Made by a program: the position numbers and the translations under genes. From Kaistella carnis (GTDB lineage Bacteria > Bacteroidota > Bacteroidia > Flavobacteriales > Weeksellaceae), in the NCBI RefSeq assembly GCF_003860585.1, contig NZ_CP034159.1, positions 1,612,001-1,676,000 of the forward strand: a stretch of DNA of 64,000 nt, read 5' to 3'. The notes under the pieces were generated by a model. It was not told the DNA's origin. It was given only the letters and a program-made list of their open reading frames with translations, and did no database searches. Shown piece by piece: positions 33,225 through 42,199 of the stretch. How positions within the stretch are numbered: position 1 is the stretch's first letter; each line of letters opens with the position of its first letter.

Positions 33225-33449
33225 TTATACTATGCTTTTGCGTGTTTTATGATGATAATAAACCATAAATCCCACCGCGACAATTACCAATAAGTAAAGA
33301 TACATATCGATTGGAGAGGCGGGCGCACCGGGTGTTCCAGTATCACCACCATCACCTGGTGGCGCAGGTAAAGGTGGCGGATTTTCTGCAAACATTGCCG
33401 AATAGGATACAAAAAATAAGAATAAAATTACTTTATTGAAGATTTTCAT
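33225..33449 (-). CDS. small secreted protein with proline-rich linker and C-terminal TM
   Basis: The 74-residue protein has a signal peptide (about 1-21, ending AMFA), a proline/glycine linker (ENPPPLPAPPGDGGDTGTPG), one membrane segment (about 48-66, MYLYLLVIVAVGFMVYY) and a basic end. Such short proteins with a P/G linker often lie right after a T9SS-secreted gene in Chryseobacterium-like genomes; their function is unknown. It is 10 bases downstream of the large T9SS gene and so shares its transcript. Despite the signal peptide it has no peptidase motif. Confidence 0.7.
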   Translation of the reverse strand: MKIFNKVILFLFFVSYSAMFAENPPPLPAPPGDGGDTGTPGAPASPIDMYLYLLVIVAVGFMVYYHHKTRKSIV

Positions 33450-33459
33450 AATTTAAGTT

Positions 33460-35442
33460 TTATTTGATAATTTTGCTTTGAACCGTTACCCCTTTTTCAG
33501 AAACAACCTTTACAAAATAAACATTTTTGACATTTTGAACAAGATCTATTTCATAATTCGATGTAGTGTTAATACCTTTTGAAGAAATTACTAATTTTCC
33601 ACTCATATCATACACTTGAACATCAGCTTTTTTCCAATTAGGATCGAATATTACAACATACTTACCGATGTAAGGATCATAGCTAATCATAGTTCTAGAT
33701 GGAACAGTAGATTGATCACTTCCTAAAACTCCAGACGGAAGACCATAGTACACATCATAATCTTGGTTTGAACTTCCAGCAGAAGGTAAAACCATATTTT
33801 GACTTAAAGATTGAACATTTCCATCTGGTCCTTTAAAATAAAATCCTTCATTTGTTGAAAGCAAATGTTGACCATCTGAAACCAAAGATCCGTTTTCTTT
33901 TAGCTGAACTTTGAAAGAAACAATATCATTGCTATACTTTACCATCTTGATATTCTTACCCTTGAAATCATTTTCATTAGCTTCGTTGATATAAAGCCAA
34001 TAGGAGTTGGTGTAATTATTATCATAACCTCCACTAACTGGATTTTCCTCATAGGATCCCAACAAGCTTGTGGAACCTGCTGCAGCTTGACCTTTTACGT
34101 TGACTGAGTTACCCGAAATACCTTCAGGATAGACCACATAATACATTCTTGCCACTTCTCCTCCACTACTATTCAATCCAATTATTGCTAATTCTTTCAC
34201 GGTTCCATTGGCTTGACCACGATTTGCCGTTACTGTATAAGGCGTTGAAGTATCTCTCGAATAATAATTAAATCGTCTAAGCTTCGAAAGATCGAGTGTA
34301 GGAGTTTGAGAGTTATCTAACAATTTGATAACGAACGTACCCATAGGTCTCACTAGAAGATAATCCGTATCACCAGTCCAAACTCCATTTGAATTTGTAA
34401 CATACTTAAATCCTACTATACTTCCGCCAACTCCTGGTTGATATTGTACATTCGTTGGTTCAAGTCTAATTCCATTAATGTTTGGAATGTAATTTACATC
34501 TGTTAACACGTTTAAATTACGTAAATCAAGATTAGTAAGATAAGGATTAGTGAAAAAATACATGTTTTTTCCATAATCCGTTCCATCCCAAATTTTGTTT
34601 CTTGTTCGCGCGAAATTATCACCAAGATACGTGTTATATCTTTCATTATATTGGTTGATAGCAGTTCCATTAGTTCCATAAACGATACCTGCACCTGCTC
34701 CCGATAATGTTCTTGAATTATTGGTAAGGTCAGAAACCGGAACACCGCGTACTGTTCTAGTGACCGATGCCACATCTAGATTCTTTCCACCTAAGATATA
34801 ATAAGAGAAAGGAGCTCGTGTATTAGTTCCCAAAACCTCTGAAATACTAGATAAATTATCAAAAACAATTTTATCGTTGTTCCAAACGAGGATTTCATTT
34901 TGTAACCATCTAGTAGTATTAAAAGTTTTGCCAAGTTCAGCACTTAAAGTTGACGCTGTTTTTCCGAAAAAAGGAACAGAGAACTCCTGATAACCACCAT
35001 GATTTGGGGATCTAAATTCTTGATTTACAATTCCCTTGATGTTATCTTGCGAAATCCCTTGAATATAAAGCTGTCCATAGGTATAAGCTGGAGTTGCTGT
35101 TGAACTATTCGTGTTCCAAGTTGCATAAGCAGTTGGTTCATTGAGTTTATTTACAATAGTACCTCCAACCGTGGAACCTTCAACTTTATCACTTGTTCCG
35201 TTAAGAGTTCTAAGTACATCCTTCGCAGGATCATTAGCGACAATCATAATATTGCCGTGGTTTTCTAAAATCCCGGTGTCTTTCACCTGTAAACCTCCGC
35301 CATTGTATACCAACGCTCCTTTTCCTACGTAAAAAGTAGCATTGTCATCAATATGGCTAAGAACTTTTGGATCCGTGGTCATTTGTGCATTAACTGCAAA
35401 GAAAGCAGTTAATAGACCCACAGTTAATAAATTTCTTTTCAT
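33460..35442 (-). CDS. large T9SS-secreted surface protein
   Basis: The 660-residue protein has a Sec signal (about 1-19, ending VNA), a long beta-rich region with repeated N/G-rich turns and no enzyme motif, and a C-terminal T9SS type A sorting domain (about 585-660): VQVYDMSGKLVISSKG, then VYFVKVVSEKG and a basic end. It is likely an adhesin or surface-layer type protein exported by the type IX system and anchored to the surface. Domain boundaries in the middle cannot be set by eye. It begins a two-gene unit with the 74-residue protein. Confidence 0.82.
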   Translation of the reverse strand: MKRNLLTVGLLTAFFAVNAQMTTDPKVLSHIDDNATFYVGKGALVYNGGGLQVKDTGILENHGNIMIVANDPAKDVLRTLNGTSDKVEGSTVGGTIVNKLNEPTAYATWNTNSSTATPAYTYGQLYIQGISQDNIKGIVNQEFRSPNHGGYQEFSVPFFGKTASTLSAELGKTFNTTRWLQNEILVWNNDKIVFDNLSSISEVLGTNTRAPFSYYILGGKNLDVASVTRTVRGVPVSDLTNNSRTLSGAGAGIVYGTNGTAINQYNERYNTYLGDNFARTRNKIWDGTDYGKNMYFFTNPYLTNLDLRNLNVLTDVNYIPNINGIRLEPTNVQYQPGVGGSIVGFKYVTNSNGVWTGDTDYLLVRPMGTFVIKLLDNSQTPTLDLSKLRRFNYYSRDTSTPYTVTANRGQANGTVKELAIIGLNSSGGEVARMYYVVYPEGISGNSVNVKGQAAAGSTSLLGSYEENPVSGGYDNNYTNSYWLYINEANENDFKGKNIKMVKYSNDIVSFKVQLKENGSLVSDGQHLLSTNEGFYFKGPDGNVQSLSQNMVLPSAGSSNQDYDVYYGLPSGVLGSDQSTVPSRTMISYDPYIGKYVVIFDPNWKKADVQVYDMSGKLVISSKGINTTSNYEIDLVQNVKNVYFVKVVSEKGVTVQSKIIK

Positions 35443-35492
35443 CGATATTGTGTGTTTATGTGTTTCTGAAATTGAACATATCTATTCAAGCA

Positions 35493-35500
35493 CAAATATA
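35493..35500 (-). promoter_or_regulatory. -7 box of the T9SS surface protein gene
   Basis: TATATTTG on the minus strand, 51 bases before the start at 35442. Confidence 0.5.
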
Positions 35501-35541
35501 TTTATTTTTTTTAATTAATCACACTTCCTAATCAAAAATAA

Positions 35542-36723
35542 TTAGAAATTAAGTTGATCTTTACTAATAATAACTTCTTTTTGTTCTGCGATGTTGAACA
35601 TATAATCTTCCAAAACCTTTTCTGTTGTTCCGCGCAGACCTCTGGCTCCTAAACCTTTTTCGATAGTCTCTTCGACAATACGTTCTAAACCGTCCGTAGT
35701 GAATTCAAGCTCCACTCCATCCATTTTAAATAATTCCACAAACTGATTAACAATAGAGTTTTTAGGCTCGGTCATAATCCTGATCATGGTTTCTTTTGTT
35801 AATTTCTCCAAATAGGTAATGATAGGAAAACGCCCTAAAAGCTCAGGAATTAAACCAAATTTACGCAAATCAATGGCATTAAGCTGACTCAAGATGTAAT
35901 CATCCTCTTCAATTTTATTTAATTTTTCTGCGCTGAAGCCAATCGCTTGTTTATTCAGCCTTCTTTCAATGATTTCCTTTATACCGTCAAAGGCACCACC
36001 AGCAATAAAAAGAATATTTTGGGTATTCACCTGAATGTATTTCTGATCCGGATGTTTTCTCCCTCCCTGTGGTGGAACATTTACAATACTTCCTTCTAAT
36101 AATTTTAATAGACCCTGCTGCACTCCCTCACCAGAAACATCTCGGGTGATACTTGGGTTATCTGATTTACGGGCAATTTTATCAATCTCATCAATGAATA
36201 CAATTCCTTTTTCTGCTTTTTCAACATCATAGTCAGCTACCATCAAAAGTCTGGAAAGAATACTCTCCACATCTTCCCCTACATAACCTGCTTCTGTCAA
36301 AATAGTGGCATCAACGATACAAAAGGGAACATTAAGCTCTTTCGCAATTGTTTTTGCCAAAAGCGTTTTACCCGTACCCGTCTCACCAATCATGATTACA
36401 TTTGACTTCTCAATTTCTACCTCCCGATTTTCATCCTTTGCGTGCAGTAATCTTTTGTAATGATTATAAACCGCAACACAAAGTTGTTTTTTAGCCTGAT
36501 CCTGTCCTATGACATAATTATCCAGAAATTCTTTGATCTCCTTTGGCTTCTTTAAATCCTCAATGGTTGTTGCTGCAGAAGTACTACTCTTGGAACTAGT
36601 TTCTTTTACAATGCCATGCGCCTGCTCGATACATTCTTCACAAATAAAACCGTTATTCCCGGAAATTAACATTTGAACCTGATCTCGCTTTCTGCCGCAA
36701 AAAGAACATTGGTTTGAATCCAT
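35542..36723 (-). CDS. clpX: ClpX, ATPase subunit of ClpXP
   Basis: The 393-residue protein has the N-terminal zinc-binding domain (C6, C9, C28, C31), Walker A GETGTGKT (113-120), Walker [13 protein letters not shown], sensor and arginine-finger motifs ([12 protein letters not shown] region), and the AAA+ C-domain ending in a sensor 2 LGARGLRG. The IGF-type loop (KQAIGFSAE, about 260) that docks on ClpP is present. It unfolds substrates in the cytoplasm. clpP is not in this window. Confidence 0.97.
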   Translation of the reverse strand: MDSNQCSFCGRKRDQVQMLISGNNGFICEECIEQAHGIVKETSSKSSTSAATTIEDLKKPKEIKEFLDNYVIGQDQAKKQLCVAVYNHYKRLLHAKDENREVEIEKSNVIMIGETGTGKTLLAKTIAKELNVPFCIVDATILTEAGYVGEDVESILSRLLMVADYDVEKAEKGIVFIDEIDKIARKSDNPSITRDVSGEGVQQGLLKLLEGSIVNVPPQGGRKHPDQKYIQVNTQNILFIAGGAFDGIKEIIERRLNKQAIGFSAEKLNKIEEDDYILSQLNAIDLRKFGLIPELLGRFPIITYLEKLTKETMIRIMTEPKNSIVNQFVELFKMDGVELEFTTDGLERIVEETIEKGLGARGLRGTTEKVLEDYMFNIAEQKEVIISKDQLNF

Positions 36724-36738
36724 ATAATATAGTTAGTT

Positions 36739-36777
36739 TAAAAAAACATTTGCCAAAGCGCTTGACTCTGACAAATG
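36739..36777 (-). terminator. terminator of the HIT gene
   Basis: CATTTGCC (36747-36754) pairs with GACAAATG (36770-36777) over a GC-rich inner stem; on the minus strand a run of T follows. Confidence 0.75.
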
Positions 36778-36784
36778 ATGATAT

Positions 36785-37174
36785 TTAAGAATTAATAATT
36801 TGTTTTTGAATTTCCAGATATTCACTATCGGAAAATTTTAACCTTTCATTTTTAAAATTCATATCTTCCATTTTATGAATGGGGATCAGATGAATGTGAG
36901 CATGGGCAACCTCCAGACCAACTACCGCAACGGCAATCCTTCGATCCGGATAAGCTTTCTCCATTTTCTTTGCTACCGATTGTGCAAAACTCCACAATTC
37001 TTTAAACTCATCTTGTTCCAAATCAAAAATAAAATCAGTTTCCTGCTTCGGGATTACAAGACAGTGCCCCTTAACCAAAGGCATGGCATCTAAAAAAGCC
37101 AAATGTTTATCATCTTCTGCGATGACATAAGCAGGTATTGCTCCGTCGATAATTTTAGTGAAGATAGAAGCCAT
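36785..37174 (-). CDS. HIT family nucleotide-binding hydrolase
   Basis: The 129-residue protein has the HIT fold: the start SIFTKIIDGAIPAYVIAEDD, the LVIPKQETDF strand, and the catalytic H-x-H-x-H in EVAHAHIHLIPI (about 100-106). These proteins (HinT-like) hydrolyse AMP-linked compounds such as adenosine phosphoramidates. It lies between greA and clpX with its own -7 box and terminator. Confidence 0.92.
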   Translation of the reverse strand: MASIFTKIIDGAIPAYVIAEDDKHLAFLDAMPLVKGHCLVIPKQETDFIFDLEQDEFKELWSFAQSVAKKMEKAYPDRRIAVAVVGLEVAHAHIHLIPIHKMEDMNFKNERLKFSDSEYLEIQKQIINS

Positions 37175-37217
37175 GATGAATGAATTTTAATTAAAAACCC
37201 GCGCTGTTGCGAGGGAA

Positions 37218-37225
37218 CAAAATTA
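37218..37225 (-). promoter_or_regulatory. -7 box of the HIT gene
   Basis: TAATTTTG on the minus strand, 44 bases before the start at 37174. Confidence 0.45.
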
Positions 37226-37318
37226 CAAAATGTAAAGAAAAATCTCTGTTAAAAAACTCGTAATTTTTCAGCAGCCTCTATTTTGGATTTAGTAGACTAC
37301 TGATTATTAAGATCTTTT

Positions 37319-37789
37319 TCACAAAGAAATCTCTAAAATTTCGAAAGAAAGTTTATTACCATTTGGCAATTCTATATCAGCTGTATCGCCGATTACTTTA
37401 CCTAATAAACCTTTGGCAATAGGAGTATTTATTGAAATTTTACCTGCTTTGATGTCGCTTTCGTTATCCGGTACAAGGGTAAACTTTTGTTCTGCTTTCG
37501 TCGCGTTATTTTTAAGACGCACCGTGGTAAGCATGGACACTTTAGAAATATCCAAATTAGATTCATCAATAATTTTAGAATCGAAGATGATATTTTTTAA
37601 TTTAGAAATTCTCATCTCCAGCATTCCTTGTGCTTCTTTCGCCGCATCATATTCCGCGTTTTCAGATAGATCCCCTTTATCACGCGCTTCCGCGATTTGT
37701 TGTGTGATTTTTGGTCTTTCGATCTTTTCAAGCTGTTCCAGTTCAACCTTCATTTTATCCAGACCTTCTTGGGTGACATAAGTTGCCAT
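37319..37789 (-). CDS. greA: transcript cleavage factor GreA
   Basis: The 156-residue protein has the N-terminal coiled coil with its acidic tip (DLSENAEYDAAKEAQG, about 40-55) and the C-terminal FKBP-like domain (ISINTPIAKGLLGK, LPNGNKLSFEIL). It restarts backtracked RNA polymerase by stimulating cleavage of the nascent RNA. The start at MATYVTQEGLDKM is the family start; a longer frame to 37867 overlaps the TATCTTTG promoter box and is not used. Confidence 0.95.
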   Translation of the reverse strand: MATYVTQEGLDKMKVELEQLEKIERPKITQQIAEARDKGDLSENAEYDAAKEAQGMLEMRISKLKNIIFDSKIIDESNLDISKVSMLTTVRLKNNATKAEQKFTLVPDNESDIKAGKISINTPIAKGLLGKVIGDTADIELPNGNKLSFEILEISL

Positions 37790-37866
37790 AGTATATATAT
37801 TTAGCGTTAGTATAAAAAAATAATCCGACATTTGCCGGACAATGATTTTTATGGTGATTCGTTTCA

Positions 37867-37874
37867 CAAAGATA
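37867..37874 (-). promoter_or_regulatory. -7 box of greA
   Basis: TATCTTTG on the minus strand, 78 bases before the greA ATG; a leader of about 70 bases follows. Confidence 0.5.
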
Positions 37875-37888
37875 TAAATTTATTTTAA

Positions 37889-38338
37889 ATGAAAAGAAAG
37901 TTTTCCTTCCGCATTATTGCAATATTATTCATTTTCAGCCTATTAAATGCGAGCTCTTGCTCCGACAGAGCGGAAACGGTTTCCTGCTTTCCGAGTACTC
38001 CCATTAACGTTGTCATAAATCTAAATCTGCCGGCTTATTTTGATTTACAAACCGTAGGAGGCTGGATTTATGTGAACGAACAGCAATCCGGAACGCGAGG
38101 TTTGATCATCGTAAAAACCACCAACGGTTTCAAAGTTTACGACCGAAATGCACCTCATATTTGCCCCGATTCAAATACAACGCTGAATGTTGAGAACGAT
38201 ATCAAAATTGTATGCCCTAAAGATGGTGCAGAATGGATCCTTCTCACCGGTGAGCCATTAAAAACAAGTTCAATTCCTCCAAAAACTTATTCTTACTCTT
38301 TTGACAATTACAGCAATGTGCTTTCCGTCTATTACTAA
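37889..38338 (+). CDS. Rieske-like secreted protein lacking the iron-sulfur ligands
   Basis: The 149-residue protein has a membrane/lipoprotein-type signal (about 1-24, SLLNASSC; C24 could be lipidated). The layout is that of a small Rieske-type domain: NGFKVYDRNAPHICPD, then IKIVCPKDGAEW and LTGEPLKT at the places where C-x-H and C-x-x-H should stand. The cysteines are kept (HICPD, IVCPKD) but the histidines after them are not, so no 2Fe-2S cluster of Rieske type is expected. The cysteines could form a disulfide. Function unknown. Confidence 0.6.
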   Translation: MKRKFSFRIIAILFIFSLLNASSCSDRAETVSCFPSTPINVVINLNLPAYFDLQTVGGWIYVNEQQSGTRGLIIVKTTNGFKVYDRNAPHICPDSNTTLNVENDIKIVCPKDGAEWILLTGEPLKTSSIPPKTYSYSFDNYSNVLSVYY

Positions 38339-38358
38339 ATGCCTTTAAATCATAAAAA

Positions 38359-38808
38359 ATGAAGATTGTTATTCAAAGAGTTTCTGAAGCGAATGTAAAA
38401 GTTGAAGGGACTATTGTCGGAAATATTAGCTACGGACTACTTCTTTTGATTGGTATTGATGAAGAAGACACGCAGTCGGATGCTGACTGGCTTATTCAGA
38501 AAGTCTTAAATCTGAGAATTTTTGGGGATGAAATTGGGAAACTTAATCTTTCTGTGAAAGACGTGGAAGGTGAAATCCTTTGCATCAGCCAATTTACGTT
38601 AATCGCTGATTATAAAAAAGGAAACCGACCCTCTTTCATAAAAGCGGCAAAGCCCGATGTGGCGATTCCTCTTTTTGAATATTTTAAAGAAGAGATGGCA
38701 AAATCAGGTCTCAAGATTGAAAGCGGAATTTTCGGCGCTGATATGAAGGTTTCCCTCCTCAACGATGGTCCCGTAACAATTGTTATGGATTCTAAAACTA
38801 AAATGTAA
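38359..38808 (+). CDS. dtd: D-aminoacyl-tRNA deacylase
   Basis: The 149-residue protein opens with MKIVIQRVSEANVKVEG. It holds the SQFTL strand (ILCISQFTLIADYKKGNRPS) with the family's S-Q-x-x-L motif and the NDGPVTI motif near the end (about 134-140) that carries the cross-subunit G-cis-P. It removes D-amino acids from mischarged tRNAs in the cytoplasm. It lies 20 bases after the Rieske-like gene. Confidence 0.95.
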   Translation: MKIVIQRVSEANVKVEGTIVGNISYGLLLLIGIDEEDTQSDADWLIQKVLNLRIFGDEIGKLNLSVKDVEGEILCISQFTLIADYKKGNRPSFIKAAKPDVAIPLFEYFKEEMAKSGLKIESGIFGADMKVSLLNDGPVTIVMDSKTKM

Positions 38809-38851
38809 GCTCATTCATTCTCAATACTACTTTTGAACTCTAATTTTTAAT

Positions 38852-38859
38852 TAAATTTG
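38852..38859 (+). promoter_or_regulatory. -7 box of the lipoprotein gene at 38.9 kb
   Basis: TAAATTTG with TTTG at 38832-38835 upstream (16 bases between); 19 bases before the ATG. Confidence 0.5.
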
Positions 38860-38877
38860 AGGAAATAATCCTTTAAT

Positions 38878-39384
38878 ATGAAAAGAACAGTTGCCGTACT
38901 TTCTCTGGTTTTACTTTGGTCCTGTACAAAAAAAGAGTCTTCAGACCAAAATACGCTTTCTCCTGAAGCAAAAAAAATTGAATCCATTAATACTGTTCGA
39001 CAAAAAATGAACGACAGCATTGCCATTAAAAATCAACAGAATAAGTTTAAAGATTTAAGTGGTGATCATCAACTAAAATTTAGTTCAGATGAAGCTAATG
39101 CACTTAAAGGAACGCTAACATTTACAAAAACGGGAAGAGATTTATATGATGTTTCCGGTAAAGCATCATCCGAAAATAATACATTATCTGTTAAAGGAAC
39201 TGTGAAAAGAGTATCTGAAAAACACCTCAACTTCGAGGGTGAAATTGTGCAGAATATAAACGGAAATACCTATAAGAGAACGGATAAAACCACTTTTTTT
39301 GATGAAGGCAAAGGTAATTTCTGGCGTTTACAGAATAAAATAAACGGTTCAGGATTTGTAGATTACATCGACATTTACTTTTAA
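38878..39384 (+). CDS. lipoprotein of unknown function
   Basis: The 168-residue protein has a lipoprotein signal ending LLWSC (C16), then an acidic and lysine-rich helical stretch to about 65, then a beta-rich domain (LKFSSDEANALKGTLTFTKT, DLYDVSGKASSENNTLSVKG) that could be a small barrel or lipocalin-like fold. I know no family for it. It lies 13 bases before the alpha/beta hydrolase gene, so the two are probably co-transcribed. Confidence 0.7.
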   Translation: MKRTVAVLSLVLLWSCTKKESSDQNTLSPEAKKIESINTVRQKMNDSIAIKNQQNKFKDLSGDHQLKFSSDEANALKGTLTFTKTGRDLYDVSGKASSENNTLSVKGTVKRVSEKHLNFEGEIVQNINGNTYKRTDKTTFFDEGKGNFWRLQNKINGSGFVDYIDIYF

Positions 39385-39396
39385 AAAACAGCGATT

Positions 39397-40179
39397 ATGT
39401 TACATTACGAGAAATCAGGCCAAGGCAAAGAACATCTTGTTTTACTCCATGGATTTATGGAGAATCTTACCATCTGGGAAGAAATGACACCTCAACTTTC
39501 AGCACATTTTACTTTAATTAAAATAGACTTGCCTGGCCACGGGAAATCGAAAGTCTATAAAGAAGTACATACGATGGAACTGATGGCCGAAGAAGTAAAG
39601 AAAGTGACCGATTCTTTACAACTTAATTCATTTCATTTGCTGGGGCATTCGATGGGTGGATATACCACTTTAGCCTTCGCAGAAAAATTTCCGGAAGTAT
39701 TAAAAAGCATCACTTTGTTTTTTTCTACGTATCTGGAAGATGATGCAGAGAAGAAAGAACAGCGCCAAAAAAGTTTAAGAATTATAAAAGAAGCGTTTCC
39801 CAACTACGTGAATGCAGGTGTTCCAAACCTATTTAATTCCAACGAAAAAGATATTCTGGAAGGAAAAATTGAACTGGCAAAAAAAATTGCGCTTTCAACT
39901 GATAATGACGGCGTTTTGGCTGCGGTAAAAGGAATGATCGAAAGAACAGACAAAATGGAAGTACTAAAGAATTTTGAAGGGAAAATTCTGGTCATTGCGG
40001 GAAAACATGATAACGCTGTAAAAAACGATATTACACTAAAGAACTTACCGGACCGAACCAATATTAAATCTTATCTTATTGACTGCGGACACAATGGGCA
40101 TTGGGAAAAACCAGGCATTTGTGCAGAAATCATCAATACAGAATTACTTCATCATTTACCTAAAAAACTGGTCTTCTAA
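39397..40179 (+). CDS. alpha/beta hydrolase
   Basis: The 260-residue protein has the alpha/beta hydrolase fold: LVLLHGFMENLTIWEE (oxyanion region), the nucleophile elbow GHSMGGYTTLAF (serine at about 84), an acidic residue in IAGKHDNAVKND, and the histidine in DCGHNGHWEKPG (about 236-239). All three triad residues are in place. It has no signal peptide and so acts in the cytoplasm. The substrate is unknown. Confidence 0.88.
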   Translation: MLHYEKSGQGKEHLVLLHGFMENLTIWEEMTPQLSAHFTLIKIDLPGHGKSKVYKEVHTMELMAEEVKKVTDSLQLNSFHLLGHSMGGYTTLAFAEKFPEVLKSITLFFSTYLEDDAEKKEQRQKSLRIIKEAFPNYVNAGVPNLFNSNEKDILEGKIELAKKIALSTDNDGVLAAVKGMIERTDKMEVLKNFEGKILVIAGKHDNAVKNDITLKNLPDRTNIKSYLIDCGHNGHWEKPGICAEIINTELLHHLPKKLVF

Positions 40180-40204
40180 AAAATCTTACTAAGTCAAACA
40201 AATA

Positions 40205-40234
40205 AAAAAAGGCTGTCTTTCGACAACCTTTTTT
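40205..40234. terminator. bidirectional terminator
   Basis: A7 + GGCTGTC, loop TTTC, GACAACC + T6; serves the hydrolase and the convergent T9SS gene. Confidence 0.75.
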
Positions 40235-40255
40235 AGTTTAAAAATACTAAGAATG

Positions 40256-41833
40256 TTATTCTTTGATTACTTTGAATGATTTCTCAGCATCAGACGTTTT
40301 CACTTTTACAATATAAACTCCTTTTGGAAGGGTGCTTACATTGATATTTGAAACATTTTCTTTCACTGTTTTCACCAATTTACCATCCATAGAATAGAAG
40401 GCAACTTCAGTCACTTTTCTATCCGCAGATTCGATGTTCAATAGATCTTTTACTGGATTAGGATAAACCGACATTTGCCCTTTGGTCGTGTTAGAAACTC
40501 CTAAACCTGGTTCTTTTACAGTCACCATATAATCTTCGGCCTGTCCGTATCCGGTAAGCGCTGGAGCTGCAAGTGTTCCTGCAGAAGCACAAGGATTAGG
40601 ATATGCCGCTGTGCCGAAATTTTTCTTTACCCGCATTCTTGTATTGCCTAACATGGCTCCCTCAGGAACTACAATGTTGCCAACCGCAGTTTTTCCATCA
40701 ACGCCTGTAGAACCCATAATGGTTAAGGCAGTAGTACCGAAATACGTTTCGCCGGCATCTAAGAAATCACCATCTTGATTCCAGTCTACAAAAACAATAA
40801 ATCGATTGGTATAATTACCAGCAGTGTTCCCTTGTAATGTGATAGGATAAGTACCTCCCTGTTCAACTGTAGCCACTTTGTCTAAGAATGTTTCATGAGG
40901 AGCTGCTCCTGCAACTGCCGGAGAGGAAGTATTGGTCATTCCACCAAAATCAATTCCGGTCATCGGCTCAACTCCACTGGAGTACGTTAATGGTCCGCAA
41001 TAAGGTGAGAATGGATTTGCTTTTGTTGTAAAGCTGGAAACCAAACAACCCGTTGCATCACTGGCACCATTTTTAGAAACAACTTTCCAGTAATAAGTAG
41101 TTCCTCCTTCTAAACCAGATACTGCCAGTTTAGCATCAACAGTAATTCCTTTTTTAGTGGTTGGATTTGGATTGGTATCTAAATATAATTCATAATGCTC
41201 TACTGGTCCACCAGTTGTTGGTGCGGTCCATGTAAAGTTTACTGTATCGTAGTTTACGCCAGTTGCACCGGCAGCAGGGCCAGTTAAGGCCAAAGGACAA
41301 TCTGGAGCCACTGTTGGCATTGTACCATTAACTACATTATCAAAAAGTAATCTAAACTTATCTGCAGAAGTAGCATGAAAACCAACATAAATCGTTTGTC
41401 CCATGTAAGCCGAAAGATCAACAGAAAAATAAGTCCACTCGCCCGAAGCATTTGCAGTAGGCGTAATTACATCTGTAAACTCTGCAGCAACCGGCGTTGT
41501 TTTAGAAACCTTGACAGCATAGGCTTCCAAATAAGCTGGATCCTGACTTTTTACGAAATAATAAAGTCGGTCGTTCAAACCGGCAGTTACAGTAATTGGA
41601 GGCGTAATCAAATAATCATCATGTGCCGCAGCACTGTAATTAATTTGAGCCGCATTGGGTTGCGTAAGTGATGATCCCGGAGCACCAGGACCGAAAATAA
41701 AACCATTGGTATCACCACCATTTAATACAGTCCAACCTACTGGTTTTACTGTTCCTGCATCAAAATTTTCTGAGAATTGTGCACTTGCTAAGAAAGGCAG
41801 AACAAGTAACAAAGGAAGTAATTTTTTCTTCAT
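40256..41833 (-). CDS. T9SS-secreted protein with choice-of-anchor J, FnIII and GEVED domains
   Basis: The 525-residue protein has a Sec signal (about 1-18). A choice-of-anchor J/MAM-like jelly roll follows (about 20-170: FSENFDAGTVKPVGWTVLNG, YYFVKSQDP), then a fibronectin type III domain (about 180-275: NFTWTAPTTGGPVEHYELYL, GGTTYYWKV), a GEVED domain (about 280-440: FIVFVDWNQDGDFLDAGE), and a T9SS type A sorting domain at the end (VYPNPVKDLLNIES, LPKGVYIVKVKT). It is a surface or extracellular adhesin, or a carrier for an enzyme; no catalytic domain is seen. Confidence 0.88.
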   Translation of the reverse strand: MKKKLLPLLLVLPFLASAQFSENFDAGTVKPVGWTVLNGGDTNGFIFGPGAPGSSLTQPNAAQINYSAAAHDDYLITPPITVTAGLNDRLYYFVKSQDPAYLEAYAVKVSKTTPVAAEFTDVITPTANASGEWTYFSVDLSAYMGQTIYVGFHATSADKFRLLFDNVVNGTMPTVAPDCPLALTGPAAGATGVNYDTVNFTWTAPTTGGPVEHYELYLDTNPNPTTKKGITVDAKLAVSGLEGGTTYYWKVVSKNGASDATGCLVSSFTTKANPFSPYCGPLTYSSGVEPMTGIDFGGMTNTSSPAVAGAAPHETFLDKVATVEQGGTYPITLQGNTAGNYTNRFIVFVDWNQDGDFLDAGETYFGTTALTIMGSTGVDGKTAVGNIVVPEGAMLGNTRMRVKKNFGTAAYPNPCASAGTLAAPALTGYGQAEDYMVTVKEPGLGVSNTTKGQMSVYPNPVKDLLNIESADRKVTEVAFYSMDGKLVKTVKENVSNINVSTLPKGVYIVKVKTSDAEKSFKVIKE

Positions 41834-41865
41834 AATAGGTCGATTTGTTTATTAAAATATTCGAA

Positions 41866-41873
41866 CAAATATA
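41866..41873 (-). promoter_or_regulatory. -7 box of the choice-of-anchor J gene
   Basis: TATATTTG on the minus strand, 33 bases before the start at 41833. The rest of the gap 41874-42199 is AT-rich and holds nothing that I recognise. Confidence 0.5.
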
Positions 41874-42199
41874 GAGCTTATTATGAAATACCAAACATTT
41901 TTTTAAAAAATTTAAGAATAATTTATCTCATCATAGAAATAATTGAAAAAGCCTTAAAAATATCTATGGACAATGAAAACTTAAGACGTAAATGATGAAA
42001 TTCACCAATTTAAATCCTCATGCAATAAAAAAGAATTGATACAACAGTAAATCGATTAATGTACAATTCAAACGTTAAAGTTTAAAAAGTCGCCTTAAAA
42101 AAAATGGTAAGACAATTTCAATGAATCGTTATAAAAGAGATTTAATTAAGTTCCTCTAAAAGTCTACTGATAAACATTGATACTATTAAGCAAGGCCAA

